The notes below the pieces were generated by a model, which saw nothing but the letters and a program-made list of their open reading frames with translations, was not told where the DNA came from and ran no database searches. From Candidatus Defluviibacillus avedoerensis (lineage in GTDB: Bacteria > Pseudomonadota > Gammaproteobacteria > Burkholderiales > Burkholderiaceae_C), in the NCBI GenBank assembly GCA_016703665.1, contig JADJBS010000012.1, positions 62,001 through 126,000 of the forward strand: 64,000 bases of DNA, read 5' to 3'. The position numbers and the translations under genes are program-made. The first letter of the stretch is position 1. Every line of letters begins with the position of its first letter. Positions 43,107-52,287 of the stretch are shown piece by piece.

Positions 43107-44600
43107 ATGAAACACCTGATGTCCCTTGATGTTCGCGCTTTTCAGCGTCACATACTCGTCGCCTCACTCACTGGCGCTATTGCTTGCCTGTTCCCCGTCT
43201 ATTCGCTGGGGCAGACCTCTACTGGCATTGCACCGCCCAAGGACTTGACGCTGAAAAGAAAGCCTGAGTCCACCATCTACGAGCACAGACTTGCCAATGG
43301 CATGACGCTGATCATCAAGCCCGATCACCGCGCGCCCACTGCTGTTCATATGGTATGGGTCAAGGTGGGTTCGATGGACGAGGTGGACGGCAGCACTGGC
43401 GTGGCCCATGTGCTGGAGCACATGATGTTCAAGGGAACGCCCAGCGTCAAGGCCGGGGAGTTTTCACGCCGTGTTGCTGCACTCGGGGGGCGTGAAAACG
43501 CCTTTACCTCGCGAGACTACACCGGCTATTACCAGCAGATCCCAGCGAACCGCTTGCAAGAAGTCATGAAACTGGAGGCTGACCGGTTTGCCAACAACCA
43601 GTGGGCCGACGAAGAGTTTGCAAAAGAGCTTGAAGTCGTCAAAGAAGAACGCCGCCTGCGAACCGAAGATGTTCCCCGCTCGGCCATGTATGAAGCGTTG
43701 AATGCCGCTGTGTTCATGGCCTCGCCCTACCGTCGCCCCGTGGTGGGCTGGATGAGCGATCTGGATTCATTGACGGCTGAGGATGCTCGCGAGTTCTTCA
43801 GACGGTGGTACACACCGACCAACGCTGCTGTGGTCGTGGCAGGTGACGTCAATCCCGAACAGGTACGTCAATGGGCAGAAGCCCACTACGGTGCCATTCC
43901 GGCTAGGGACATTCCGCCGCGCAAACCGAGAATTGAACCTCCACAAAGCGGGGTGCGACGGATCGACTTCAAGGCACCTGCAGAGCAGTCGTATGTCTCG
44001 CTGGCCTACAAAGTGCCTGGGCTTGACGGTTTATCTGACACTGACCGCAACAAAGACGCACTGGCACTCACCGTGCTATCCGCGATTCTCGATGGTTATA
44101 GCGGCGCCCGCTTGGAGCGCGCCTTGACCCAAGGGGCGCAACGCGTTGCCGAAAGTGCAGGTGCTCATAACGGGCTGCTAGGCCGTGGCCCGCAACTTTT
44201 CACGCTTGACGGCGTGCCCGTAGCAGGCAAAACGCCAGAGCATGTCGAATTATCCCTGCGTGAACAGGTGAGAAAAATAGCAGCCGAAGGTGTGAGCGAG
44301 GCCGAACTGCAACGTGTCAAGACGCAATGGGTTGCCAGTGAGGTGTACAAGCTTGACACAGTGATGGGGCAGGCTCGCGAGTTAGGCAACTATTGGGTGC
44401 AGGGCCTGCCACTGGATACGGGGAGCCAACTCATCGCCAAGCTGCGCCAAGTGAGCGCCGAGCAAGTCAAATTGGTAGCCCAGCGCTACTTTGGCGACGA
44501 TCAATTGACAGTAGCCATCCTTCGACCGCAGCCACTGGACAAGTCTGACAAGCCCACCCGTGTGAGACAGGCGGGCAGTGCGCCTGCCCTGAGGCATTGA
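43107..44600 (+). CDS. M16 family zinc peptidase (active subunit)
   Basis: A 497-aa exported peptidase with a signal peptide ending near YSLGQ. The inverted zinc motif HVLEH (VAHVLEHMMFKGT) with the downstream glutamate region (EELEVVKEERRL) and a second M16 domain are present. Such PqqL-type proteins degrade peptides in the envelope. It overlaps the next gene by 4 bp (ATGA), whose product lacks the zinc motif, so the pair probably forms a heterodimer. Confidence 0.92.
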   Translation: MKHLMSLDVRAFQRHILVASLTGAIACLFPVYSLGQTSTGIAPPKDLTLKRKPESTIYEHRLANGMTLIIKPDHRAPTAVHMVWVKVGSMDEVDGSTGVAHVLEHMMFKGTPSVKAGEFSRRVAALGGRENAFTSRDYTGYYQQIPANRLQEVMKLEADRFANNQWADEEFAKELEVVKEERRLRTEDVPRSAMYEALNAAVFMASPYRRPVVGWMSDLDSLTAEDAREFFRRWYTPTNAAVVVAGDVNPEQVRQWAEAHYGAIPARDIPPRKPRIEPPQSGVRRIDFKAPAEQSYVSLAYKVPGLDGLSDTDRNKDALALTVLSAILDGYSGARLERALTQGAQRVAESAGAHNGLLGRGPQLFTLDGVPVAGKTPEHVELSLREQVRKIAAEGVSEAELQRVKTQWVASEVYKLDTVMGQARELGNYWVQGLPLDTGSQLIAKLRQVSAEQVKLVAQRYFGDDQLTVAILRPQPLDKSDKPTRVRQAGSAPALRH

Positions 44601-45958
44601 TGGTGGCCATAAGGACTATAAAAATGATAGCTATTAAACACCTTCTGATATGCGGTGGCATCATGTTTTGTCTGCAAAACGCTGCTGCGGGTATCCCCAT
44701 ACAGCGTTGGATTCTGCCCAGCGGTGCCCAGGTCAACTTGGTCGAGAGCCCGGCGATCCCCATGGTGGACATCCAGATCGACTTTGATGCGGGAGGGCGA
44801 CGCGATCCTTCCCATCAGGCAGGCTTGGCCAGTGTCACAGCAGGCATGGCTGGCAAAGGCTTGACCGGCCAAAAAGGCTTGGCACCGATGGACGAAAACG
44901 AACTGGGTGAAGCGTGGGCAGACTTGGGGGCATCGTTCGGTGCGAGCGCTGGGTCAGACCGCATGAGCTTTGCATTGCGCAGCTTGACCGAGCCCGATCT
45001 GCTAGCCAAAGCCCTTGCTCTGGCGGGCAGGCAAATGGCGGAGCCCGCCTTTGCGCCGGCGATTTGGGCGCGTGAGCGGCAGCGCCTGATTGCCAGCTTG
45101 GCGGAGGCTGCTCGCCGACCGGGCACGCTTGCTGGCAAAGAATTTGGACGTGCCGTGTACGGCCCGCATCCCTATGGAATGGAGATGACCGAGGCCAGCT
45201 TGAGCGCGATATCCGTGGCAGATATGCAAAACCTCTACCGTCTGCACATCCTGCCCTGCCGTGCCAAGATCAGCGTGGTAGGCAACCTGAACCGGGCGCA
45301 AACTCAGGCCGCGGTTCAGGCGTTGCTGGCGGGTTTGCCGTCTGCCGCTGGGCAGTGTGCGGCGCTCCCCCTCGTGTCAGAAGTCACGGCCCTGACGCAA
45401 TCAAGGGAGATCAACCTTCCTTTCGAGTCTGCGCAGGCTCATGTGCTGATTGGGCAACCAGGGTTCAAGCGGGACGACCCCGACTTTTTTCTGTTGACGG
45501 TGGGCAATTACATTCTGGGCGGTGGCGGTTTTGTGTCAAGGTTAACTTCTGAGGTTCGCGAGAAGCGCGGCCTGAGCTACAGTGTTTACAGCTACTTTTC
45601 TCCTGGCCTGCATGCGGGCGCCTTTACAGTCGGTCTGCAAACGCGGCCAGACCAGGCCCAGCAGGCCGTGCACGTAGCCAAACAGGTCGTTGCAGACTTT
45701 GTAAGCAACGGCCCGACGCCGGACGAGCTGCAAGCCGCCAAAGACAACCTCATTGGCGGCTTTGCCTTGCTGATTGACAGCAACCGCAAGCTGCTTGGCA
45801 ATGTGGCCAATATTGCCTGGAACGGCTTGCCACTGGATTACCTGGACACCTGGACAGCCCAGGTTGACCGCGTCACCGTGCACGAAATCAAGGCTGCCTT
45901 TGCCCGCAAGCTGCAACCTGACAGCATGGTGACAGTGATCGTTGGGGGTAAGCCTTGA
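44597..45958 (+). CDS. M16 family peptidase-like protein (inactive partner)
   Basis: A 453-aa exported protein with the M16 fold (KRGLSYSVYSYFSPGLHAGAFTVGLQTRP; REKRGLSYSV) but AGLASVTAGM where HxxEH should be, so it is catalytically inactive. It pairs with the active subunit just upstream. Codons 6-12 lie in the dispersed AT-rich repeat; the region encodes part of the signal peptide (TIKMIAIKHLLICGG). The start overlaps the previous stop, though the ATG at 44624 would also give a signal peptide. Confidence 0.9.
   Translation: MMVAIRTIKMIAIKHLLICGGIMFCLQNAAAGIPIQRWILPSGAQVNLVESPAIPMVDIQIDFDAGGRRDPSHQAGLASVTAGMAGKGLTGQKGLAPMDENELGEAWADLGASFGASAGSDRMSFALRSLTEPDLLAKALALAGRQMAEPAFAPAIWARERQRLIASLAEAARRPGTLAGKEFGRAVYGPHPYGMEMTEASLSAISVADMQNLYRLHILPCRAKISVVGNLNRAQTQAAVQALLAGLPSAAGQCAALPLVSEVTALTQSREINLPFESAQAHVLIGQPGFKRDDPDFFLLTVGNYILGGGGFVSRLTSEVREKRGLSYSVYSYFSPGLHAGAFTVGLQTRPDQAQQAVHVAKQVVADFVSNGPTPDELQAAKDNLIGGFALLIDSNRKLLGNVANIAWNGLPLDYLDTWTAQVDRVTVHEIKAAFARKLQPDSMVTVIVGGKP
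44616..44636. repeat. dispersed AT-rich repeat, copy at the start of the inactive M16 gene
   Basis: CTATAAAAATGATAGCTATTA; its reverse complement shares TAATAGCTAT with the copy in pcaJ. It lies within the first codons and signal peptide of the gene. Confidence 0.55.
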
Positions 45959-46521
45959 GTCGCGCACATTCTGGTGAGGTGCGCATCATCGGCGGCCAAT
46001 GGAAGCGTACCAAGCTAGCGGTACCCGATCGACCTGGCCTGCGCCCAACGCCTGACCGGGTGCGCGAAACACTCTTCAACTGGCTGGGGCAGAACCTGAA
46101 CGGCTGTCATTGCCTGGATGCCTTTGCTGGGACTGGCGCATTGGGGTTGGAAGCCGCTTCACGTGGAGCCGACAATGTGACGTTGATCGAGTCAGATGCT
46201 GGGCTCGTCAAGCGTCTGCAAGACACCTGCCAAAAGCTGTCTGCAGCCCATGTGCAAGTGTTGCGAGGCGATGGAGTTGCTGCCATGAAGCGAATGTCGC
46301 CAGCAAATCAGGATTTGGTTTTTCTGGACCCGCCTTTTCATGCGGACCTGTTTGATTCGGCATTGGCGGCGGCGCGTGCATTGCTGCGGCCGCAGGGCAA
46401 GGTCTATCTCGAGGCACCCGAGCTTTGGAGTGACGAGCGCTTGAGGCCCTCGGGTTTGGTGGTGCTCAAGCAGCTCAAAGCAGGCGCTGTGTTTGCACAC
46501 TTACTGACGATCGTCCCTTAA
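45955..46521 (+). CDS. rsmD: 16S rRNA (guanine966-N2)-methyltransferase RsmD
   Basis: A 188-aa SAM-dependent methyltransferase that modifies G966 of 16S rRNA. Motifs are VRIIGGQWKRTKL at the start, RPTPDRVRETLFNWL, the SAM-binding DAFAGTGALGLEAASRGA and the catalytic DPPF (VFLDPPFHADLF). The start is probably the TTG at 45955, which overlaps the M16 stop (TTGAG). It precedes coaD, as usual in this group. Confidence 0.92.
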   Translation: MSRAHSGEVRIIGGQWKRTKLAVPDRPGLRPTPDRVRETLFNWLGQNLNGCHCLDAFAGTGALGLEAASRGADNVTLIESDAGLVKRLQDTCQKLSAAHVQVLRGDGVAAMKRMSPANQDLVFLDPPFHADLFDSALAAARALLRPQGKVYLEAPELWSDERLRPSGLVVLKQLKAGAVFAHLLTIVP

Positions 46522-46614
46522 TCCGCGTATTCACGTGCGTCTGCTACCTGACCGGTTGCCCAAACAGGTGCCTTCGCCGGGCATAATCCGCGCAAACATG
46601 CACAGGAGTTAGCC

Positions 46615-47115
46615 ATGTCCAACGTGATCGCAGTCTATCCCGGCACATTTGATCCCATGACCCTGGGACACGAAGACGTGGTTCGGCGTGCCACACAGCT
46701 TTTTGGCAAAGTCATTGTGGCCGTGGCCGCTGGGCATCATAAGAAGGCACTGTTCAGCCTGCCGGAACGCATGGATATGGCGCAGGCCGCCGTGGCTAAG
46801 TTTCCCCAAGTGGAAGTAGACAGCTATTCCGGTTTGTTGCGCGACTTTGCTGTCGCCCGCCAGGCCAAAGCAGTGGTGCGTGGTTTGCGTGCGGTCACTG
46901 ACTTTGATTACGAGTTCCAGCTCGCGGGCATGAACCGGACCTTGATGCCGGACGTGGAAACGGTTTTCTTGACGCCCAGCGACAAGTATCAATTTGTCAG
47001 CAGCACCTTTGTGCGAGAGATTGCCATGCTGGGCGGCGAAGTCCACAAGTTTGTGTCGCCGTCCGTGCTGGAGAAGCTGCACGCCAAGGTGCGTAGCGTC
47101 CAGGCTGCAGCCTGA
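46615..47115 (+). CDS. coaD: pantetheine-phosphate adenylyltransferase
   Basis: A 166-aa hexameric enzyme that adenylates 4'-phosphopantetheine, the penultimate step of CoA synthesis. Diagnostic residues are YPGTFDPMTLGHEDVVRRA (T/HxGH), VVRGLRAVTDFDYEFQLAGMNR and SDKYQFVSSTFVREIA. It has a good ribosome site (CAGGAG) and lies 93 bp after rsmD. Confidence 0.96.
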   Translation: MSNVIAVYPGTFDPMTLGHEDVVRRATQLFGKVIVAVAAGHHKKALFSLPERMDMAQAAVAKFPQVEVDSYSGLLRDFAVARQAKAVVRGLRAVTDFDYEFQLAGMNRTLMPDVETVFLTPSDKYQFVSSTFVREIAMLGGEVHKFVSPSVLEKLHAKVRSVQAAA

Positions 47116-47129
47116 GTGTTGGCGGATGC

Positions 47130-47840
47130 TCAGCCCGATTCAAGCCCGCCCAACCAAGTAAGCAAGGCGGCGTTCACCGCTTTTGCTTGTTCCATGGTCA
47201 ACATGTGACCACAATGAGGCACTTCAATTGCCTTTGCCCCCGGAATCAGTGAAGCAATTTCGCGGGAGCATTCGGGTGGCGTGAGTTGGTCGCTGTCTCC
47301 CCACAGGACAAGTGTCGGGCAGCGCACAAAGGGCAAGTGCAATCTCGCGTCAGGTCGATCCATCACGGCACGATTTTGCTGGACCAATTGGGCAGAGCCT
47401 GCTGCCATGATCACACGCAGGTATTCATTGACGATCTTGGGATTGGCCTGGGCATCCTCATGAAAGGCAAACTGCAGGTTTGCACGAAGGACTTCTTCTA
47501 TACGACCCTGCTCATACAGGGTGATCGCCGCTTTTCGAAGCGCCCGGATTTCTGGCGTTTCTGGTCGGGCAGTGGTGCCGAACAGGGCAAGACCTGCAAT
47601 GCGGTCCGGGCATTGTCTGGCAGCCTCCATGGCAATCATGCCGCCCATCGATGCGCCGCACAATACCAAGTCGGTGTTGGGGAACTCAGACAGCAATGCC
47701 GTCGCCATGCCCTCAATGCTGTGGAAGCGGAAATGCACATCACTTACCGCAGGCTTCCAACGTGTGTGCACAGCGGCCAATTGTGGGTGCCACAAGCTGG
47801 CGTCACAAGCCATGCCAGGTAGAAAAATCAATTGCTTCAC
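47130..47840 (-). CDS. alpha/beta-hydrolase
   Basis: A 236-aa serine hydrolase of the alpha/beta fold. The nucleophile elbow is GASMGG, the oxyanion loop region is FLPGMACDASLWHPQL, the acid is in WGDSDQLTPPE and the final histidine in PHCGHMLTMEQ. No substrate can be named. It is convergent with coaD (14 bp between stops) and divergent from the phosphatase gene. Confidence 0.88.
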   Translation of the reverse strand: MKQLIFLPGMACDASLWHPQLAAVHTRWKPAVSDVHFRFHSIEGMATALLSEFPNTDLVLCGASMGGMIAMEAARQCPDRIAGLALFGTTARPETPEIRALRKAAITLYEQGRIEEVLRANLQFAFHEDAQANPKIVNEYLRVIMAAGSAQLVQQNRAVMDRPDARLHLPFVRCPTLVLWGDSDQLTPPECSREIASLIPGAKAIEVPHCGHMLTMEQAKAVNAALLTWLGGLESG

Positions 47841-47889
47841 GGCCTTGCCTTTGAGCGAGTTTGACTTGGAAGTCCGATAATGTCATTCA

Positions 47890-48570
47890 ATGACAGAACT
47901 CTTATTATTGCGCCACGGCGAGACAGAATGGAATCGTGCCCTGCGGTTTCAGGGGCAGGTGGACATTCCCTTGAACGAGGTAGGGCATGCGCAGGCCAGG
48001 CGCTTGGCCAAGCGGCTTGAATCTGCCGGTCTGGATGCATTGGTTTGCAGTGATCTACAACGAGCCAGGCAAACTGCCCAACCTTTGGCTGATGCTTTGG
48101 GCATGACCTGCTTGGCTTTACCAAGCCTGCGGGAGCAGAACTTTGGTCAGGTGGATGGCATGAAGATTGAAGACATTCAACGCCAGTTTCCCAAAGAATG
48201 GGCGCAATGGGTGTTATTTGATGCGGACTATGCCCTGCCCGGTGCTGAAAGTGCGCGCGTTTTTCATTTGCGCGTGACGAGTGCGCTGGCAACTGTTGTT
48301 GCCGGTCCTGCGCGCAAAGTGGCGGTGGTCACTCACGGCGGGGTGCTGGACATGATCTACCGTACTGCCAGAGGTCTTTCACTGTCAGGTCCGCGCGAAT
48401 GCCTGATTCCCAACGCCGCTGTGAACCGTATCCGTGCCCATCTGGATGGCGGCCAGTTGGTTTTGTCAATTGAGGAATGGGCGGATGTTGAGCACCTGGC
48501 CGATATGCCAGCTCAACCAGTCTATGACCAAGCACGGCTGGCCAAAGAATTCAGCCCCAAGTCGGTGTAA
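47890..48570 (+). CDS. histidine phosphatase family protein
   Basis: A 226-aa phosphoglycerate-mutase-like phosphatase. The catalytic motif LLRHGETEWN, the second Arg/Glu region LREQNFGQVDGM and the second His in VVTHGGVLDMIYR are present. It may dephosphorylate a nucleotide, sugar or cobamide precursor. Its last 49 bp overlap the convergent TTC38-like gene. Confidence 0.88.
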   Translation: MTELLLLRHGETEWNRALRFQGQVDIPLNEVGHAQARRLAKRLESAGLDALVCSDLQRARQTAQPLADALGMTCLALPSLREQNFGQVDGMKIEDIQRQFPKEWAQWVLFDADYALPGAESARVFHLRVTSALATVVAGPARKVAVVTHGGVLDMIYRTARGLSLSGPRECLIPNAAVNRIRAHLDGGQLVLSIEEWADVEHLADMPAQPVYDQARLAKEFSPKSV

Positions 48571-49877
48571 AGCCTGGACGCTTGGTGCTTAAGGCGCAGA
48601 GATTCAGGTTGCTGCAGGCACCGCTGCTGCACCAAGTGCTGGGCGCCTGCCAGCTTGCCGTTGCGCACCAAAGCGTCCAGGTAAAAAAGTTCAAATAAGT
48701 CTCTTTGGGCATGGCTGCCGCCGACTTCGGCTAATCGCGGCAGGGCCATGCCCAGCTGATCAGCCGCCCTCGCAAAGTTGCCCTGTGCGTGGGCCATGAG
48801 GCCTCGGCATGCGGGTAGGCATACGCGCTGCCAGACCTGCTGCCACACATCGTTGGATTGCATGGTTGAATCACTATAATGCTCTATATTTTGTAGCAAT
48901 TCATCGGCTTCTGGTCTGCCGCATCGTGCCAATCCATAAAGGTATTGCATGTCCAGAAAGGGCAGGAACTGATCTTTGGTCCGGGTCTGCAGGTAGGGCA
49001 GCAGTTCATCCCAGCGTTTGCCCACATCGACACCCGCAAGTTCAAGCCTTGCAAGCAGTGACACTGCGCCAATCTGATCTTGCGAATAGGCCTTTTCAAC
49101 TCCCCAAACTTGATCGTCGTAAAGGCGGAGCACCGCGTCGTGCTGTTCCAGTTCCAGTGCAAACACAGCCAGATGCCACCAGTTGTGGGTGCACATGAAA
49201 GAATTGAGGCCAGTCCATGACGCAGAAGACTCTTGCATGAAGTTCAGGCCTTCGTGCAGCCGCCCCTGGGTCAGCATCACGTGGGCAATGGCATGCTGCG
49301 CCCAGGGCTCTTTGTGTGACAAGGACAAGGCGTGTCGGGCAGATGTCTCTGCATCGTCGAGGAAATGGCATTGTTCCCAGGCAAAGGCCAGCATGCCATG
49401 AAAATACGGTACGTCGGCTGCCACGTTTTCGCAGGCGAGCGCCAGCTTGAGCATGCCGGGCGCATCGCCTCGGTTAAACAAATGGTATTGCCCCAGCTTC
49501 AAGGAGGCTAAGTCACGGGGGCATTCGTGTGCTTGCTCCAGGTGCAGTTGAATCGCCAAAGGTAAGTCGCCGTTGACCCACGCCGCGACCGCATGGACAA
49601 AGCGCAACTCCTGGGGGGTTGCCTGTATGGGTGAATCCAGTGCCCGCTCGATGTAGGGGCGGGCGTTTCGTGGACCGTCTGCCGACTCCGCAAACATGTG
49701 TAAAGCGGCGGCGTACGCTTGTGGCAAAGGCGCAGGGTCCACACTGGGCGCCAACAGCAAGTTTACAGCCCTTGCCTCGCAGGACAGAAATCCCCCCACA
49801 AAGTCGTCCACACCACCCAGGCTGGAAGGCGCGCTCAAACTAACTGGGTTGCCCAGCAGATCATGGCTAAGACTCAT
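48522..49877 (-). CDS. TTC38-like tetratricopeptide protein
   Basis: A 451-aa soluble protein with helical repeats; recognisable parts are FHGMLAFAWEQC, HAIAHVMLTQGRLHEGLNFMQ, WHLAVFALELEQHDAVLRLYDDQ and YLYGLARCGR. The pattern matches the TTC38 family of bacterial proteins, whose role is unknown. It follows the oligopeptide-binding protein by 19 bp, so it may be cotranscribed with the opp genes. The ATG at 49877 is preferred over one 54 nt upstream that overlaps oppA. An AT-rich segment near 48873-48898 encodes NIEHYSD. Confidence 0.82.
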   Translation of the reverse strand: MSLSHDLLGNPVSLSAPSSLGGVDDFVGGFLSCEARAVNLLLAPSVDPAPLPQAYAAALHMFAESADGPRNARPYIERALDSPIQATPQELRFVHAVAAWVNGDLPLAIQLHLEQAHECPRDLASLKLGQYHLFNRGDAPGMLKLALACENVAADVPYFHGMLAFAWEQCHFLDDAETSARHALSLSHKEPWAQHAIAHVMLTQGRLHEGLNFMQESSASWTGLNSFMCTHNWWHLAVFALELEQHDAVLRLYDDQVWGVEKAYSQDQIGAVSLLARLELAGVDVGKRWDELLPYLQTRTKDQFLPFLDMQYLYGLARCGRPEADELLQNIEHYSDSTMQSNDVWQQVWQRVCLPACRGLMAHAQGNFARAADQLGMALPRLAEVGGSHAQRDLFELFYLDALVRNGKLAGAQHLVQQRCLQQPESLRLKHQASRLYTDLGLNSLASRAWS

Positions 49878-49896
49878 GCCGGGCAATCGCCAAATA

Positions 49897-51384
49897 TCAC
49901 GACCAAGACAGAGCCGCGAGGTCGTTGACAAATACGGGCATGTCTTTCCATAGACCTTTCACGTTCTTGTTCGAAATCGTGGTCCATAGGGGTTGATAAA
50001 GGAACCCATGGACACAATCTTCCGCCAGCAGGCGTTGAACATCACCCAACAGTTTGGCTCGGTCGGCAGGCTTGAGGGTGTTCTTGCTCTTTGCGTATAG
50101 CTCGTTGAACTTCTTGGACTCATAGCCCCAGTAGTAGTCTGGCTTGGCAAAGTTGCCAAGGTCAAAAGGTTCCACATGGCTGATGATGGTCATGTCATAG
50201 TTTTTGTTGGTGTAAACACCAGAAAGCCACTGTGCCCACTCGACATTTTGCAGTTTGGCCACAATGCCGATCTTGGCAAGCTGGGCCGCTATGATTTCCC
50301 CCCCTTGGCGGGCATAAGGCGGTGGTGGGAGGATCAGACTGACTTCCAGCGGCGTCGTGACGCCAGCCTCCTTAAGCAGTGCTTTGGCCTTCTCTACATT
50401 GAAAGCGTTGACCGCCGTGGTATCGACATAGCCGAACGCACCTGGTACGTAGTGACTGCCGATGGGCGCGCCGTTGCCGTCAAACGAGCCGTCAATCACC
50501 GCCTTGCGGTCAATGGCCATGCTGATGGCACGACGCACGCGAACATCGTCAAATGGTTTTTTCTTGTTGTTGATGGCCAGGATGGTCTTGGCGCGCGAGC
50601 CATTCATTTGCACCTGGAACTTGGGGTTGTTCTTGAACTGGTCGATCCCCCGGCTGGTGACACGGGGGAAAGCGTCCACGTCTCCGGCTAGCAAAGAGGC
50701 AATTTGGGCAGCAGGCTCGCTGATGAATTTGTAGGTTACTTTGCGCAGTTTGACGGCGGAGGCATTGCGGTAACCATCCCACTTGCTCAGGCTGGCAGAT
50801 GAGCCCTTGCTCCAGGCATCGAGCTTGTAGGGGCCCGTGCCAACCGGCTTGGTGGCGTTGGTGTCTGCGCTCTTGGGTTCCACGATGATGGCCGTGGCCT
50901 GACCCAGCAAGAACAGAAAATCAGGATCTACTTCGTTATTGATCAGCACCACGGTGCTGTCGTCCACCACCTGTGTACTCAGGTTGGCAAAGGTGCGTTT
51001 GTCCTTGTTGGTGCTTTTTTCGCCACCCGCACGGTCAAATGAAAATTTGACGGCGGCCGCGTTGAATGGCTCACCGTTATGAAACTTTATCCCCTTGCGC
51101 AGGATGAATGTGTAGGTGCGAAGATCGGGGGAAACTTCCCATTTTTCAGCCAAAAGTGGCGTAACGGAGCCATCAGAATTGATTTTGGTCAGTGACTCAT
51201 AGATGCTGTAGTGCGTAACCTCGGCGATGGACGATGCAGCACCCGCAGTCGGGTCCAGTCCGGTCGGTTCAAGGGTCATGCCCAGAGTGAGGGTGTCTTT
51301 TTTGCTTTGGGCAAGTACTGCAAGGGGCATTTGGCCCAAGGTAGCGATCGCTGCAGAACTGAGGGCGAAGTCACGGCGTTTCAT
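49897..51384 (-). CDS. oligopeptide ABC transporter substrate-binding protein
   Basis: A 495-aa periplasmic protein of solute-binding family 5. The signal peptide (MKRRDFALSSAAIATLGQMPLAVLAQS) carries a twin-arginine-like start (MKRRDF). Family signatures include GLDPTAGAASSIAEVTHYSIYESL, FTFILRKGIKFHNGEPF and VRRAISMAIDR. It delivers peptides or another solute to the permease encoded upstream. It lies 105 bp after oppF. Confidence 0.93.
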   Translation of the reverse strand: MKRRDFALSSAAIATLGQMPLAVLAQSKKDTLTLGMTLEPTGLDPTAGAASSIAEVTHYSIYESLTKINSDGSVTPLLAEKWEVSPDLRTYTFILRKGIKFHNGEPFNAAAVKFSFDRAGGEKSTNKDKRTFANLSTQVVDDSTVVLINNEVDPDFLFLLGQATAIIVEPKSADTNATKPVGTGPYKLDAWSKGSSASLSKWDGYRNASAVKLRKVTYKFISEPAAQIASLLAGDVDAFPRVTSRGIDQFKNNPKFQVQMNGSRAKTILAINNKKKPFDDVRVRRAISMAIDRKAVIDGSFDGNGAPIGSHYVPGAFGYVDTTAVNAFNVEKAKALLKEAGVTTPLEVSLILPPPPYARQGGEIIAAQLAKIGIVAKLQNVEWAQWLSGVYTNKNYDMTIISHVEPFDLGNFAKPDYYWGYESKKFNELYAKSKNTLKPADRAKLLGDVQRLLAEDCVHGFLYQPLWTTISNKNVKGLWKDMPVFVNDLAALSWS

Positions 51385-51489
51385 AAAACAGGTTCTCCTG
51401 AGCCAAAAGCGCCATGGTAGCAAGGCTTTTTGTTCTGCTGCCGCTATTTGTGCATTTGAATATGCACAGTGTTGCTGGCAAATCGCTGT

Positions 51490-52287
51490 TCAATCAAAGT
51501 TGGCATGGGGCACAGCCGTCACCAGCGCCTGGGTGTAAGGGTGTTGAGGGCGGGTGAACAGTTCAGCCGGGGCACCACGTTCAACGATCTCTCCTTTGTT
51601 CATTACGGCCACCTCGTCGCAAACGTGCTGGACTACCGCAAGGTCATGGCTGATGAGCAGGTAAGTGACGCCAAACTGGTCTTGCAAGTCCATCATCAGA
51701 TTGAGAACCTGAGCCTGCACAGACACATCCAGGGCACTGACTGGCTCGTCTGCCACAATAAGTTTGGGGCGTGTGATGAGTGCGCGTGCAATGGCGATAC
51801 GCTGGCGCTGCCCACCTGAAAATTCATGGGGATATTTGTGTAAATCACTGTCGCGCAGGCCAACAGCGATCACGCTTTCATGGACCCTATCGGCGCGTTC
51901 CGATGCATTGACAGAATGATCGACTGACAGCGGTTCTCCTACGATGCGGGCGACGTTTTGCCTTGGGTCCAATGAGCCATAGGGGTCTTGAAAGACCATC
52001 TGGATGTGGCGCCTTGCCTCTCTTAATTTGATAGCGGACAATTCATGTAGGGTTTGCCCTAGCAAGGTTACATAGCCTGAGGTTGGTGTTTCCAGGGCCA
52101 TCACCTGGCGCGCCATGGTGGATTTGCCTGAGCCTGATTCACCCACAATGCCAAAGCTGTGACCGGCTTGCACGCTAAAGCTGACGCCGCGAAGGGCCTC
52201 GACCACTTTGGCAGGGGCAAACAGACTCTCGCGTGGCAAGGTGTAGTGCTTCACCAGGTCAGTGACTTGCAGCAAGGGCTCGGTCAT
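51490..52287 (-). CDS. oligopeptide ABC transporter ATP-binding protein (second)
   Basis: A 265-aa ATPase with Walker A GESGSGKSTMAR, signature LSGGQ-like EFSGGQRQRIAIAR and Walker B LIVADEPVSALD. Its start overlaps the previous ATPase stop (ATGA). It completes the OppBCDF-type transporter. Unlike many OppF proteins it ends soon after the ATPase core without the C-terminal cysteine-rich oligopeptide domain. Confidence 0.92.
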   Translation of the reverse strand: MTEPLLQVTDLVKHYTLPRESLFAPAKVVEALRGVSFSVQAGHSFGIVGESGSGKSTMARQVMALETPTSGYVTLLGQTLHELSAIKLREARRHIQMVFQDPYGSLDPRQNVARIVGEPLSVDHSVNASERADRVHESVIAVGLRDSDLHKYPHEFSGGQRQRIAIARALITRPKLIVADEPVSALDVSVQAQVLNLMMDLQDQFGVTYLLISHDLAVVQHVCDEVAVMNKGEIVERGAPAELFTRPQHPYTQALVTAVPHANFD

